Shown: positions 17,512 to 27,085 of the stretch, in pieces
Position numbering within the stretch: the first letter of the stretch is position 1
Layout: each line of letters begins with the position of its first letter
The notes under the pieces: generated by a model
What the model saw: the letters and a program-made list of their open reading frames with translations, nothing else
Databases searched by the model: none
Told to the model about the DNA's origin: nothing
Position numbers and translations under genes: made by a program
Assembly (NCBI GenBank): GCA_940746715.1
Contig: CALNWN010000012.1
Coordinates: 1 to 64,000 of the forward strand
DNA: 64,000 nucleotides
From: an uncultured Paraburkholderia sp.
GTDB taxonomy: Bacteria > Pseudomonadota > Gammaproteobacteria > Burkholderiales > Burkholderiaceae
Direction: 5' to 3'

Positions 17512-18767
17512 GTGTCGGCGGCGCACGCCGTTTCGCTAGTCTGCGGCAATCGCTGCTCGGCCGCCGCTACTGGCAGCGCTACCGCTTCACGAGCGGCAAC
17601 GAGGTCAAGCTGCTGCGTTCCGGCGACGAGTTTTTCAGCGCGTTGGTCGCGCGTGTGGATGCGGCGGAGCGCGACGTCGTCCTCGAAACCTATATTTTTT
17701 GCTACGACGAAGCCGGGCAGATGGTCAATGCGGCGCTGCTGCGTGCGGCCGCGCGCGGCGTGCGGGTGCGCGTGATCACCGACGGCGTCGGCACCGCGCG
17801 CCTGCCGATGTTCAACGAATGGGTCGGCGCCGGCATCGAGCATCGCATCTACAACCCGCATATCTTCGGACGCTTCGGTTTTTCGCGCACGCATCGCAAG
17901 CTCGCCGTGATCGACGATCAGTTCGCGTACTGCGGCGGCATCAATATCGTCGACGATTACGAGAACAACGGCGAGACGCTGCCGTACCGCCGCTGGGATT
18001 TCGCCGTCGAGTTGCGCGGCCCCGTGGTCAACGACGTGCGTCAGGCGTTCGAAGTGCAATGGCGGCGAATTCGCGTCGGACATAGACCGCTGGAATCGCT
18101 CGAGCCGGATCTCAGCCCGAAGACGACGGCCTCGCTCGGCAGCCTGCGCCGTCGCCGCCGGCGCCGCAACGAGGAGCTGTGGGCCGGCGGCCAGCCGTGT
18201 GTGGCGTTCGTCGCGCGCGACAACCTGGTCAATCGCCGCGCAATAGAAAAGGCGTACCTCGCAGCGATCGGCCAGGCGCGCAGCGAGGTGCTGCTCGCCA
18301 ATCCGTACTTCATGCCGGGGCGGAAGCTGCGGCGCGTGCTCGTCTACGCGGCTCGGCGCGGCGTCGTGGTGAAGCTGATCATCGGCCGCAAGGAGTTCAA
18401 GGCGCTCGATTACGCCGTGCCTTTCCTCTATCGCGCGTTGCTGAGAGCGGGCGTGCAGATCGCCGAGTACGAGAAAACGCTGCTGCACGGCAAGGTCGCA
18501 GTGGTCGACTCGAACTGGGCGACTGTGGGCTCGTCCAATCTCGACGCGCTCAGCCTGATGCTGAACAACGAAGCGAACGTCGTGCTGGTCAACGATCCGT
18601 CGATTGACGCGCTGCGCGAGGCGATGCTCGCCGCCTTCAAGGACGCGCGGCGCATCGACGAAGCACACTACGACGCGCGCCCAGCCGGCGAGCGCCTGCT
18701 CAACTGGCTGGCCTACACGACCTACCGGCTCGCCATGAAGCTTCTGACAGTGGGCGGCTACGACTAG
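17508..18767 (+). CDS. clsB: Cardiolipin synthase ClsB-like phospholipase-D protein
   Basis: A 419-residue PLD-superfamily protein with two HxKxxxxD active sites: HRKLAVIDD starting at H129 and HGKVAVVDSN starting at H327, each followed by GxxN (GGIN, GSSN). This arrangement, without N-terminal membrane helices, fits ClsB, which makes cardiolipin from phosphatidylglycerol and phosphatidylethanolamine. A basic linker with many arginines lies near residue 210. The ATG overlaps the nudB stop. Frame intact. A related phosphatidyltransferase activity cannot be excluded. Confidence 0.85.
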   Translation: MSVGGARRFASLRQSLLGRRYWQRYRFTSGNEVKLLRSGDEFFSALVARVDAAERDVVLETYIFCYDEAGQMVNAALLRAAARGVRVRVITDGVGTARLPMFNEWVGAGIEHRIYNPHIFGRFGFSRTHRKLAVIDDQFAYCGGINIVDDYENNGETLPYRRWDFAVELRGPVVNDVRQAFEVQWRRIRVGHRPLESLEPDLSPKTTASLGSLRRRRRRRNEELWAGGQPCVAFVARDNLVNRRAIEKAYLAAIGQARSEVLLANPYFMPGRKLRRVLVYAARRGVVVKLIIGRKEFKALDYAVPFLYRALLRAGVQIAEYEKTLLHGKVAVVDSNWATVGSSNLDALSLMLNNEANVVLVNDPSIDALREAMLAAFKDARRIDEAHYDARPAGERLLNWLAYTTYRLAMKLLTVGGYD

Positions 18768-18900
18768 AGTCGGCGGGGCATGGCTCGGGACGTGTCGGCA
18801 GAGCAAACGAAGGTTTCGTCTGAAGAAGCCATGACTTAAGGCTAACCCTCTAAAAAATCCGATTCCTCCGATTGCCAGATGCCCCAAAATTGAAACTAGG

Positions 18901-18918
18901 TTAGAAACCGGTTTCTAA
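18901..18918. promoter_or_regulatory. Perfect 18-bp palindrome TTAGAAACCGGTTTCTAA, probable TetR operator
   Basis: The site is fully self-complementary and lies 88 bp upstream of the TetR-family gene that heads the beta-oxidation cluster. The inner GAAAC-CG-GTTTC resembles the GAAAC(N)GTTTC-type boxes known for PsrA-like regulators of fatty-acid degradation. It probably mediates autoregulation of the TetR gene and control of the fad genes, with release by acyl-CoA. The palindrome is seen; the ligand and regulator match are inference. Confidence 0.65.
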
Positions 18919-19006
18919 TAAAGTCCTTGTTTCGCGGACGGCGCCACTCAATAATAGTGCGGCCGTTCGATTTTTTTGTCTCGGTCACATTAGAACGGTA
19001 AAAGCT

Positions 19007-19606
19007 ATGCGAAAAGGCGAACAAACGCGAGCCGCAATTCTCGATGCAGCACTTGACCTTGCAAGCCGCGACGGACTGGAGGGCCTGACGATCGGCCTTC
19101 TCGCCGAGCGCATGCAGATGAGCAAGAGCGGCGTGTTTGCGCACTTCGGGTCGCGCGAGGACTTGCAGGTCGAAGTTGTGCGCGAATACCACCGTCGTTT
19201 CGAAGACGAGGTATTTTTCCCGAGCTTGCGCGAACCTCGCGGACTGCCGCGTTTGCGCGCCATGATTTCCCGCTGGATCGAAAAGCACATTCAGGAAGTC
19301 ACGACCGGGTGCATCTACATCAGCGGCGCCGTCGAGTACGACGACCGCGCGGATAACCCGGTGCGCGAACAACTGGTGTCGAGCGTGACGATGTGGCGGG
19401 CGGCGCTCACTCGCGCCATTTCGCAGGCAATGGAAGAAGGGCATCTGCGCGCGGACACGGATCCGCAGTTGATGCTCTTCGAACTGTACAGCTTCACGCT
19501 CGGTCTGCATCACGACGCGCGCTTCCTGCATCTGCCGGAAGCGGTGCGTCTCACGTGGGCCGCGCTGGAAAAATTGATTGTTTCGTATCAAAGCGAAAGC
19601 CGTTAG
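19007..19606 (+). CDS. TetR-family regulator of the beta-oxidation cluster
   Basis: A 199-residue regulator. The N-terminal helix-turn-helix reads GLEGLTIGLLAERMQMSKSG followed by VFAHFGSREDLQ (residues 25-57). The rest is a TetR ligand-binding domain (TetR_C-type, LFELYSFTLGLHHDARFL). It precedes four fatty-acid degradation genes in the same orientation, and a perfect palindrome lies in its upstream region. By analogy with PsrA/FadR-like TetR proteins it probably represses them until acyl-CoA binds. The start is the ATG next to AAAGCT, and the ribosome site is weak. Confidence 0.85.
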   Translation: MRKGEQTRAAILDAALDLASRDGLEGLTIGLLAERMQMSKSGVFAHFGSREDLQVEVVREYHRRFEDEVFFPSLREPRGLPRLRAMISRWIEKHIQEVTTGCIYISGAVEYDDRADNPVREQLVSSVTMWRAALTRAISQAMEEGHLRADTDPQLMLFELYSFTLGLHHDARFLHLPEAVRLTWAALEKLIVSYQSESR

Positions 19607-19738
19607 CGAAAGCCGCGGAACCTGCAAAGATCCGGCGGCAAACGTCGCGCAGTGCGTAAGCACTGAGGCGACAGACGAGATCCGCATCACGCCCTCGCGC
19701 TCACGGCCTGGCTTCATGTTCAAACTTTGGAGAGAGTC

Positions 19739-21526
19739 ATGGGACAGTACGCCGCGCCGCTGCGCGACATGCAATTCGTGTTGCACGAGCTGCTCAACGT
19801 CGAAGCCGGGATCAAGCAGATGCCGAAGCACGCGGATCTCGACGCCGAGACGATCAACGCCGTGCTCGAAGAGGCCGGCAAGTTCTGCTCCGAAGTGCTG
19901 TTTCCGCTGAACCACAGCGGCGATCAGGAAGGCTGCACGTATGTCGGTGACGGCGTCGTGACCACGCCGAAGGGCTTCAAGGAAGCGTATCGACAGTACG
20001 TGGAAGCCGGCTGGCCCGCGCTCGGTTGCGATCCGGAGTACGGCGGCCAGGGGCTGCCTGCGTTCGTCAATAACGCGCTGTACGAAATGCTCAACTCGGC
20101 GAATCAGGCGTGGACGATGTACCCCGGCCTCTCGCACGGCGCCTACGAGTGCCTGCACGCGCACGGCACGCCGGAGTTGCAGCAGCGCTATCTGCCGAAG
20201 CTGGTCTCCGGCGTGTGGACCGGCACGATGTGTCTGACCGAGCCGCACTGCGGCACCGACCTCGGCATTCTGCGCACGAAGGCCGAGCCGAACGGCGACG
20301 GCTCGTACTCGATCAGCGGCACGAAGATTTTCATCTCCAGCGGCGAACACGATCTGGCGGAGAACATCGTTCACCTCGTGCTCGCGCGTCTGCCGGACGC
20401 GCCCAAGGGCACCAAGGGCATCTCGCTTTTCATCGTGCCGAAGTTTATTCCGAACGAAGCCGGCGAGCCCGGCGAGCGCAACGGCGTGAAGTGCGGTTCC
20501 ATCGAACACAAGATGGGCATTCACGGCAACGCGACCTGCGTGATCAATCTCGACAACGCGAAGGGCTGGCTCGTCGGCGAGCCGAACAAAGGCCTGAACG
20601 CGATGTTCGTGATGATGAACGCCGCGCGTCTCGGCGTTGGCATGCAAAGCCTCGGGCTCACGGAAGTCGCATATCAGAACTCGCTCACGTATGCGAAAGA
20701 GCGCCTGCAGATGCGCTCGCTGACCGGTCCGAAGGCGCCGGAAAAAGCCGCCGACCCAATCATCGTGCATCCGGACGTGCGCCGCATGCTGCTCACGCAA
20801 AAGGCGTATGCCGAAGGCGCGCGCGCATTCTCGTACTGGTCTGCGCTGCATATCGACAAGGAGCTGTCGCACGCCGACGAGTCGGTACGCAAGGAAGCCG
20901 CCGACCTCGTCGCGCTGCTCACGCCGATCCTGAAAGCGTTCCTGTCGGACAACGCGTTCGAAGGCACGAATCACGCCATGCAGATTTACGGCGGCCACGG
21001 CTTCATCGCCGAGTGGGGCATGGAGCAGTATGTGCGCGACGCGCGCATCAACATGATCTACGAAGGCACGAACGCGATTCAGGCGCTCGACCTGCTCGGC
21101 CGCAAGATTCTCGGCGACATGGGCGCGAAGATGAAGAAGTTCGGCAAGCTCGTGACCGAGTTCGTCGAAGCCGAAGGCATCAAGCCGGAGATGCAGGAGT
21201 TCGTCAACCCGCTCGCCGACATCGGCGACAAGGTCCAGAAACTCACGATGGAAATCGGCATGAAGGCCATGCAGAACCCGGACGAAGTGGGCGCCGCGGC
21301 CGTGCCGTATCTGCGCACCGTCGGTCACATCATCTTCTCGTACTTCTGGGCGCGCATGGCGCGCATCGCGCTCGACAAGGAAGCCTCGGGCGACCCGTTC
21401 TACAAGGCGAAGCTCGCCACCGCGCGCTTTTATTTCGCGAAGCTGCTGCCCGAAACAGCCATGACCATACGCCAGGCGCGCGCCGGTTCGAAGCCGCTGA
21501 TGGACGTCGAAGAAGCGCTGTTCTAA
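19739..21526 (+). CDS. Acyl-CoA dehydrogenase (FadE-like, long form)
   Basis: A 595-residue flavoprotein that introduces the trans-2 double bond in acyl-CoAs, the first step of beta-oxidation. The acyl-CoA dehydrogenase motifs MCLTEPHCGTDL (near residue 162), KIFISSGEHD and MQIYGGHGFIAEWGMEQYVRD are present. The catalytic glutamate is expected in MIYEGTNAIQALDLLGRK near residue 440. A C-terminal extension of about 120 residues is typical of this subgroup. GGAGAGAG precedes the ATG (MGQYAAP). It is the first structural gene of the fad cluster. Confidence 0.93.
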   Translation: MGQYAAPLRDMQFVLHELLNVEAGIKQMPKHADLDAETINAVLEEAGKFCSEVLFPLNHSGDQEGCTYVGDGVVTTPKGFKEAYRQYVEAGWPALGCDPEYGGQGLPAFVNNALYEMLNSANQAWTMYPGLSHGAYECLHAHGTPELQQRYLPKLVSGVWTGTMCLTEPHCGTDLGILRTKAEPNGDGSYSISGTKIFISSGEHDLAENIVHLVLARLPDAPKGTKGISLFIVPKFIPNEAGEPGERNGVKCGSIEHKMGIHGNATCVINLDNAKGWLVGEPNKGLNAMFVMMNAARLGVGMQSLGLTEVAYQNSLTYAKERLQMRSLTGPKAPEKAADPIIVHPDVRRMLLTQKAYAEGARAFSYWSALHIDKELSHADESVRKEAADLVALLTPILKAFLSDNAFEGTNHAMQIYGGHGFIAEWGMEQYVRDARINMIYEGTNAIQALDLLGRKILGDMGAKMKKFGKLVTEFVEAEGIKPEMQEFVNPLADIGDKVQKLTMEIGMKAMQNPDEVGAAAVPYLRTVGHIIFSYFWARMARIALDKEASGDPFYKAKLATARFYFAKLLPETAMTIRQARAGSKPLMDVEEALF

Positions 21527-21538
21527 GTCGTCTCACGC

Positions 21539-21572
21539 AAGGCGCCGCGTGGTGAGTCACACGCGGCGCTTT
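21539..21572 (+). terminator. Stable hairpin in the acyl-CoA dehydrogenase/fadB gap
   Basis: A perfect 10-bp stem GCGCCGCGTG/CACGCGGCGC with an 8-base loop is followed by only three T residues. It may act as a partial terminator or as an mRNA-stabilising element that lowers expression of the downstream genes relative to the dehydrogenase. Confidence 0.5.
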
Positions 21573-21640
21573 CGCAAGCCACATTCATCGCGACCCCGTC
21601 GACACATTCGCGACACCGCATAACTCCCCGGAGGAACGAC

Positions 21641-24076
21641 GTGAGCAATCTGATCATTCGCAAGGTAGCCGTGCTCGGCGCCGGTGTGATGGGCGCGCAG
21701 ATCGCCGCGCACCTGATCAACGCCAAGGTGCCCGTGCTTCTTTTTGATCTGCCGGCCAAGGAAGGCCCGAAGAACGCGATTGCGCTGAAGGCGATCGACA
21801 ATCTCAAGAAGCTGTCGCCCGCGCCGTTCGGCGTGAAGGACGACGCGCAATATATCCAGCCCGCGAATTACGACGACGACATCGAAAAACTCGCCGAATG
21901 CGACCTCGTGATCGAAGCGATCGCCGAGCGCATGGACTGGAAGCACGACCTGTACAAGAAGGTCTCGCCGCATATCGCGCCGAACGCGATTTTCGCGACC
22001 AACACGTCGGGCCTGTCGATCACCGAACTGTCGCAAGGTTTCGCGGATGAACTGAAGGCGCACTTTTGCGGCGTACACTTTTTCAATCCGCCGCGCTACA
22101 TGCACCTGGTTGAGTTGATTCCGACTACGGCGACCCGTCCGGAAATTCTCGATCAGCTGGAAACGTTCCTGACGAGTGTGGTCGGCAAGGGCGTCGTGCG
22201 CGCAAAAGATACGCCGAACTTCATCGCGAATCGCGTCGGCATTTTCTCGATTCTCGCGGTGATCACCGAAGCCGCGAAATTCGGCCTGCGTTTCGACGAA
22301 GTCGACGACCTGACCGGCGCGCGTCTTGGCCGCGCGAAGTCGGCCACGTTCCGTACCGCCGACGTCGTCGGTCTCGACACGATGGCGCACGTCATCAAGA
22401 CCATGCAGGACAACTTGAAGGACGATCCGTTCTTCCCGGTCTACGAAACGCCGGCCGTGCTCGCCGAACTCGTGAAGAAAGGCGCGCTCGGCCAGAAGAC
22501 GGGCGGCGGCTTCTACAAAAAGGAAGGCAAGGCGATCAAGGTGCTCGACCCGAAAACCGGCGAGTACGTGGAAGGCGGCGCGAAGGCGGACGAACTGGTC
22601 GGCCGCATTCTGAAGCGTCCGCCGGCGGAGCGCCTGAAGCTGCTGCGCGAGTCGCAGCATCCGCAGGCGCAGTTCCTGTGGGCAATTTTCCGCGACGTGT
22701 TCCATTACATCGGCGTGCATCTGGAATCCATCGCCGATAACGCGCGCGATGTCGATCTGGCCATCCGCTGGGGCTTCGGCTGGAACGAAGGTCCGTTCGA
22801 AGGCTGGCAGACGGCCGGCTGGAAGCAGGTTGCCGAATGGGTGGAGGAAGACATTGCGGCGGGCAAGGCGCTATTGAGCGTGCCGCTGCCGTCGTGGGTA
22901 CTCGAAGGCCCGGTCGTCGAAAAGGGCGGCGTGCATACGAACGAAGGCTCGTGGTCGCCGGCTTCGAAGACGTTCGTGCCGCGCTCGTCGCTCGGGGTGT
23001 ACGACCGCCAGGTGTTCCGCGCGCCGCTCGTCGGCGAAACGGCTGCGGATCCGAAGAGTTACGGCAAGACGCTGTTTGAGACCGACACCGTGCGTGCATG
23101 GGTCGACGACCGCGCGGGCGAGAACGACGTGCTGATCGTGTCGTTCAAGAGCAAGATGAACACGATCGGGCCGTCGGTGATCGACGGTCTGACGCAGGCT
23201 ATCGAACTGGCCGAGAAGGACTACAAGGGCCTCGTCATCTGGCAGCCGACGTCGCTGAAACTCGGCACGCCGGGCGGTCCGTTCTCGGCGGGCGCGAATC
23301 TCGAAGAAGCGATGCCGGCTTTCATGATGGGCGGCGCAAAGGGCATCGAGCCGTTCGTCAAGAAATTCCAGCAGGGCATGCTGCGCGTGAAGTACGCGAG
23401 CGTGCCGGTCGTCGCGGCGGTGTCGGGCATCGCGCTCGGCGGCGGCTGCGAGCTGCTGCTGCATAGCGCGAAGCGCGTCGCGCACATCGAAAGCTATATT
23501 GGTCTCGTGGAAGTCGGCGTGGGTCTTGTGCCAGCCGGCGGCGGTCTGAAGGAAGCGGCGCTGCGCGCGGCGGAAGCGGCGACGCAAGTGGGCGCGACCA
23601 ACGATCTGCTCAAGTTCCTGCAGAAGTCGTTCGAAAACGCGGCGATGGCAAAGGTCTCGGCCTCCGCGCTCGACGCCCGCGCAATGGGCTATCTGAAGCC
23701 GTCGGACACGATCGTCTTCAACGTGTTCGAGCTGCTCGACGTCGCGAAGAAAGAAGCGCGCGCGTTCGCCGGCGCGGGCTACCGTCCGCCGCTGCGCGTG
23801 ACGCAGGTGCCGGTCGCCGGCCGTTCGGCGATCTCGACCATCAAGGCTTCGCTTGTCAACATGCGCGACGGCCGGTTCATCAGCGAGCACGATTTCCTGA
23901 TCGCGAGCCGCATCGCGGAAGCGGTGTGCGGCGGCGACGTGGAAGCGGGCAGTCTCGTCGACGAAGAATGGCTGCTGCAGCTGGAGCGCCGCGCGTTCTT
24001 CGACCTGCTCGGCACGCAGAAGACGCAGGAACGGATCATGGGCATGCTGCAAACCGGCAAGCCGGTGCGGAACTAA
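21641..24076 (+). CDS. 3-hydroxyacyl-CoA dehydrogenase / enoyl-CoA hydratase fusion
   Basis: This 811-residue bifunctional beta-oxidation enzyme has the dehydrogenase domain first and the hydratase second, the reverse of E. coli FadB and like Bacillus FadN. The NAD motif VLGAGVMGAQIAAHL starts near residue 9. The dehydrogenase signature HFCGVHFFNPPRYMHLVE lies near 140. The crotonase fold (GGPFSAGANLEEAM, then ALGGGCELLLHSAKRVAH) spans about residues 470-680. The start is GTG, supported by GGAGGAA seven bases upstream. It functions with the thiolase encoded 30 bp downstream. Frame intact. Confidence 0.92.
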   Translation: MSNLIIRKVAVLGAGVMGAQIAAHLINAKVPVLLFDLPAKEGPKNAIALKAIDNLKKLSPAPFGVKDDAQYIQPANYDDDIEKLAECDLVIEAIAERMDWKHDLYKKVSPHIAPNAIFATNTSGLSITELSQGFADELKAHFCGVHFFNPPRYMHLVELIPTTATRPEILDQLETFLTSVVGKGVVRAKDTPNFIANRVGIFSILAVITEAAKFGLRFDEVDDLTGARLGRAKSATFRTADVVGLDTMAHVIKTMQDNLKDDPFFPVYETPAVLAELVKKGALGQKTGGGFYKKEGKAIKVLDPKTGEYVEGGAKADELVGRILKRPPAERLKLLRESQHPQAQFLWAIFRDVFHYIGVHLESIADNARDVDLAIRWGFGWNEGPFEGWQTAGWKQVAEWVEEDIAAGKALLSVPLPSWVLEGPVVEKGGVHTNEGSWSPASKTFVPRSSLGVYDRQVFRAPLVGETAADPKSYGKTLFETDTVRAWVDDRAGENDVLIVSFKSKMNTIGPSVIDGLTQAIELAEKDYKGLVIWQPTSLKLGTPGGPFSAGANLEEAMPAFMMGGAKGIEPFVKKFQQGMLRVKYASVPVVAAVSGIALGGGCELLLHSAKRVAHIESYIGLVEVGVGLVPAGGGLKEAALRAAEAATQVGATNDLLKFLQKSFENAAMAKVSASALDARAMGYLKPSDTIVFNVFELLDVAKKEARAFAGAGYRPPLRVTQVPVAGRSAISTIKASLVNMRDGRFISEHDFLIASRIAEAVCGGDVEAGSLVDEEWLLQLERRAFFDLLGTQKTQERIMGMLQTGKPVRN

Positions 24077-24106
24077 CAGCGACGCGCGGACAATCTGGAG
24101 AAACAA

Positions 24107-25306
24107 ATGAGCAAGCAATTGCAAGACGCATACATCGTCGCCGCGAGCCGTACGCCGATCGGCAAGGCGCCGCGCGGCGTGTTCAAGAACACGCGCCCCG
24201 ACGAACTGCTGGTGCATGCGATCCGGTCGGCGGTGGCGCAGGTGCCCGGTCTCGATACGAACGTGATCGAAGACGCCATTGTCGGCTGTGCGATTCCCGA
24301 GGCGGAGCAGGGCCTGAACGTTGCGCGTATGGGCGCGCTTCTCGCCGGGCTGCCGCAGTCGGTGGGAGGCGTCACGGTGAACCGCTTCTGCGCGTCGGGG
24401 CTGACGGCCCTCGCGATGGCCGCGGACCGCATTCGCGTCGGCGAATCGGACGCGCTGATCGCGGGCGGCTGCGAGTCGATGAGCATGGTGCCGATGATGG
24501 GCAACAAGCCGTCGCTGTCGCCGCATATCTTCGATCGCAATGAGGACGTCGGCATTGCCTACGGCATGGGCCTGACCGCCGAGAAAGTCGCCGAGCGCTG
24601 GAAGATCAGCCGCGAGGCGCAGGACGCGTTCTCGGTCGAATCGCATCGCCGCGCAATCGCCGCGCAGCAAGCCGGCGAGTTCAGCGACGAGATCGCCGCT
24701 TACACGGTCACCGAGCGCTTCCCCGACCTCGCCACCGGCGAAGTGCGCGTGAAAACGCGCGAGGTGTCGCTCGACGAAGGTCCGCGTGCCGACACCTCGC
24801 TCGAGGGTCTCGCCAAACTGCGCACGGTGTTCGCCAACAAGGGTTCGGTAACGGCGGGCAACAGCTCGCAGACGTCGGACGGCGCGGGCGCGCTGATCGT
24901 CGTGTCGGAAAAAGTGCTCAAGCAGTTCAACCTGACGCCGCTCGCGCGCTTCGTCAGCTTCGCGGTGCGCGGCGTGCCGCCCGAGATCATGGGCATCGGG
25001 CCGAAGGAAGCGATTCCGGCCGCGCTGAAGGCCGCTGGCCTCAAGCAGGACGACCTCGACTGGATCGAGCTGAACGAAGCGTTCGCCGCGCAATCGCTCG
25101 CGGTGATTCAGGACCTCGGCCTCGATCCGTCGAAGATCAACCCGCTCGGCGGCGCGATCGCGCTCGGCCACCCGCTCGGCGCGACGGGCGCGATTCGTGC
25201 GTCGACGGTGGTGCACGGCCTGCGCCGCCGCAACTACAAGTACGGCATGGTGACGATGTGCGTCGGCACCGGCATGGGCGCGGCGGGCATCATCGAGCGG
25301 CTGTGA
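24107..25306 (+). CDS. Acetyl-CoA C-acyltransferase (3-ketoacyl-CoA thiolase)
   Basis: This 399-residue thiolase performs the last, chain-shortening step of beta-oxidation. The nucleophile is C95 in NRFCASGL, the base is C385 in CVGTGMG, and H355 lies in GHPLGATG. The N terminus (YIVAASRTPIGKAPRGVF) and length are normal for FadA-type thiolases. It follows the fusion dehydrogenase with a GGAG ribosome site and is followed by an intrinsic terminator, so the acyl-CoA dehydrogenase, fusion enzyme and thiolase form the core operon. Confidence 0.94.
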   Translation: MSKQLQDAYIVAASRTPIGKAPRGVFKNTRPDELLVHAIRSAVAQVPGLDTNVIEDAIVGCAIPEAEQGLNVARMGALLAGLPQSVGGVTVNRFCASGLTALAMAADRIRVGESDALIAGGCESMSMVPMMGNKPSLSPHIFDRNEDVGIAYGMGLTAEKVAERWKISREAQDAFSVESHRRAIAAQQAGEFSDEIAAYTVTERFPDLATGEVRVKTREVSLDEGPRADTSLEGLAKLRTVFANKGSVTAGNSSQTSDGAGALIVVSEKVLKQFNLTPLARFVSFAVRGVPPEIMGIGPKEAIPAALKAAGLKQDDLDWIELNEAFAAQSLAVIQDLGLDPSKINPLGGAIALGHPLGATGAIRASTVVHGLRRRNYKYGMVTMCVGTGMGAAGIIERL

Positions 25307-25349
25307 CACGGCCCGCTTCGGTGGACGCGGCACGCCGCCAAGGCACCTG

Positions 25350-25386
25350 AACGGTTCGCAGGCCTCGCGCTTGCGGACCGTTTTTT
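25350..25386 (+). terminator. Intrinsic terminator after the thiolase gene
   Basis: The arms ACGGTTCGCA and TGCGGACCGT (one G:T pair) enclose a loop of about 10 bases and run into TTTTTT. It lies between the thiolase and the enoyl-CoA hydratase genes, so the latter is transcribed by read-through or separately. Confidence 0.75.
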
Positions 25387-25438
25387 CCATTCTGACAGCA
25401 GTTCTGCGGCAGTTTCTGCTGCAGTCGAGGAGACGCAA

Positions 25439-26209
25439 ATGACGACGGATATTCTGGTCGAGCGCGCGAACGGCGTGCTGACCCTCGCCTTCAATAGGCC
25501 CGACAAGAAAAACGCGATCACGGCCGCGATGTACCAGACCATGGCCGACACGCTCGTCGAGGCGCAAGGCGACGCGTCCGTGCGCGCGATTCTGATTCGC
25601 GGCAGCGCGAACATCTTCAGTGCCGGCAACGATCTCGAAGACTTCATGAAGGCGCCGCCGATGGGCGAAAACGCGCCGGTATTCCAGTTCCTGCGCGCGA
25701 TCAGTTCGGCGGAAAAGCCGGTGGTGGCCGCGGTGGCGGGGCCGGCGGTGGGCATCGGCACGACGCTGCTGCTGCACTGCGATCTCGTCTATGCCGGCGA
25801 TTCGGCGAGCTTTTCGCTGCCGTTCGCGCAACTCGGGCTGTGTCCGGAGGCGGCGTCGAGTCTGCTGCTGCCACGCGTTGCCGGCTATCAGGCCGCCGCC
25901 GAAAAACTGCTGCTCGGCGAGGCGTTCGACGCCGCGGAAGCCCAGCGCATGGGCTTCGTGAACCGCGTGCTGCCGGCAGCGGAAGTCGACGCGTTTGCGG
26001 CATCGCAAGCCGCGAAGCTGGCCGCGTTGCCGGCGTCGTCGTTACGCGTGACCAAGAGTCTGATGAAGCGCGCGAGCCATCAGGAACTGCAGACGCAGAT
26101 GTCCGAGGAGGCGGTGCACTTCGGCAAGATGCTGATCGCGCCGGAAGCGCGCGAGGCGTTCAAGGCGTTTTTCGAAAAGCGCAAGCCGGACTTCCGGCAA
26201 TTCGACTGA
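25439..26209 (+). CDS. Enoyl-CoA hydratase/isomerase family protein
   Basis: A 256-residue crotonase-fold protein. The oxyanion-hole segments IRGSANIFSAGNDLEDFM (residues 54-71) and VAAVAGPAVGIGTTLLLHCD (near 97-116) are conserved. An acidic residue in PFAQLGLCPEAASS is at the usual catalytic place. It likely hydrates enoyl-CoAs or isomerises double bonds of unsaturated substrates for the preceding beta-oxidation operon. GAGGAGA precedes the ATG. Exact specificity is not predictable. Confidence 0.88.
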   Translation: MTTDILVERANGVLTLAFNRPDKKNAITAAMYQTMADTLVEAQGDASVRAILIRGSANIFSAGNDLEDFMKAPPMGENAPVFQFLRAISSAEKPVVAAVAGPAVGIGTTLLLHCDLVYAGDSASFSLPFAQLGLCPEAASSLLLPRVAGYQAAAEKLLLGEAFDAAEAQRMGFVNRVLPAAEVDAFAASQAAKLAALPASSLRVTKSLMKRASHQELQTQMSEEAVHFGKMLIAPEAREAFKAFFEKRKPDFRQFD

Positions 26210-26257
26210 GCGCGGCGGGGCCTTCAGGCGCCCCGCACGACGCTCGCGAGCGGCGGC

Positions 26258-27085
26258 TCAAGACTGAACCGTGTCGTAATCGACGTAGCTCGTTTCGCGG
26301 CAGAAGCTCACGAGCCGCACGCCCGCCTTGCGGGCAATCGCAATGGCCAGCGACGACGGCGCCGAAATGGTCGCGACCATCGGCACGTCGACGCGCGCGG
26401 CTTTGCGCACCAGCTCGTAGCTCGCGCGGCTCGACAGAAACACGAAACCTTCCTTGGTATCCACGCGATCGAGCACCAGCTGGCCGATCAGTTTGTCGAG
26501 CGTATTGTGGCGGCCCACGTCCTCGAACGCGTAACGGCTCGCGCCCGCTGCGTCGCACCACGCCGCGGCGTGCAGGCCGCCGGTCAGCCGGGTCAGGGCT
26601 TGATGGTCGGGCAATTCGCGGGCCGCGCGCGCGATCGCGTCGGGCGCGAGCCGCTGCAAGAAGCCGGTGTCGGGCACGCGTTCCGGCTTCAGATCCAGCA
26701 GATCGATGCTTTCGATACCGCACACGCCGCAGCCGGTGCGGCCGGCGAGCGCGCGGCGCTTTTCCTTCAGCGCGACGAACGCCTGCTGCACGACCTGCAG
26801 ATGCACTTCGGCGTGCGGCAAGTCGGCGTCGTCGTGCAGCTCCACCTCGATGTCCTGAATGTCGCTGCCGCGCTCCACGATGCCTTCCGAAATCGCGAAG
26901 CCGACCGCGAACGCTTCCAGATCGCGCGGCGTGCACATTATCACCGCATGCGAAATGCCGTTGAAAACCAGTGCCACCGGCCACTCCTGACCGACGTGGT
27001 CGGTGACCGTTTCCACCGCCGCGCCGCGATGGCGGTGCACCTCGCGCTTGACCGCGCCGGGCTGGCCTGTTTGCAGTTCGTCCAA
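26258..27085 (-). CDS. fdhD: Formate dehydrogenase accessory sulfurtransferase FdhD
   Basis: A 275-residue protein that transfers sulfur from IscS to the molybdenum cofactor of formate dehydrogenase. The CxxC loop is in GRTGCGVCG near residues 119-122. The conserved segments VGFAISEGIV, FEDVGRHNTLDKLIG and FLSSRASYELVRKAA are present. The best start is TTG, with a GGAG site nine bases upstream; no ATG fits. It is divergent from a nitrate-reductase-associated protein gene. No formate dehydrogenase subunit lies in the window. Confidence 0.92.
   Translation of the reverse strand: MDELQTGQPGAVKREVHRHRGAAVETVTDHVGQEWPVALVFNGISHAVIMCTPRDLEAFAVGFAISEGIVERGSDIQDIEVELHDDADLPHAEVHLQVVQQAFVALKEKRRALAGRTGCGVCGIESIDLLDLKPERVPDTGFLQRLAPDAIARAARELPDHQALTRLTGGLHAAAWCDAAGASRYAFEDVGRHNTLDKLIGQLVLDRVDTKEGFVFLSSRASYELVRKAARVDVPMVATISAPSSLAIAIARKAGVRLVSFCRETSYVDYDTVQS

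Noticed and set aside
22871..26008. A very long open frame (over 1000 codons) antisense to the beta-oxidation genes
   Set aside because: It mirrors the codon pattern of real GC-rich genes on the plus strand, is rich in R, H and A, has no family resemblance and lacks a ribosome site. The plus-strand genes are certain.
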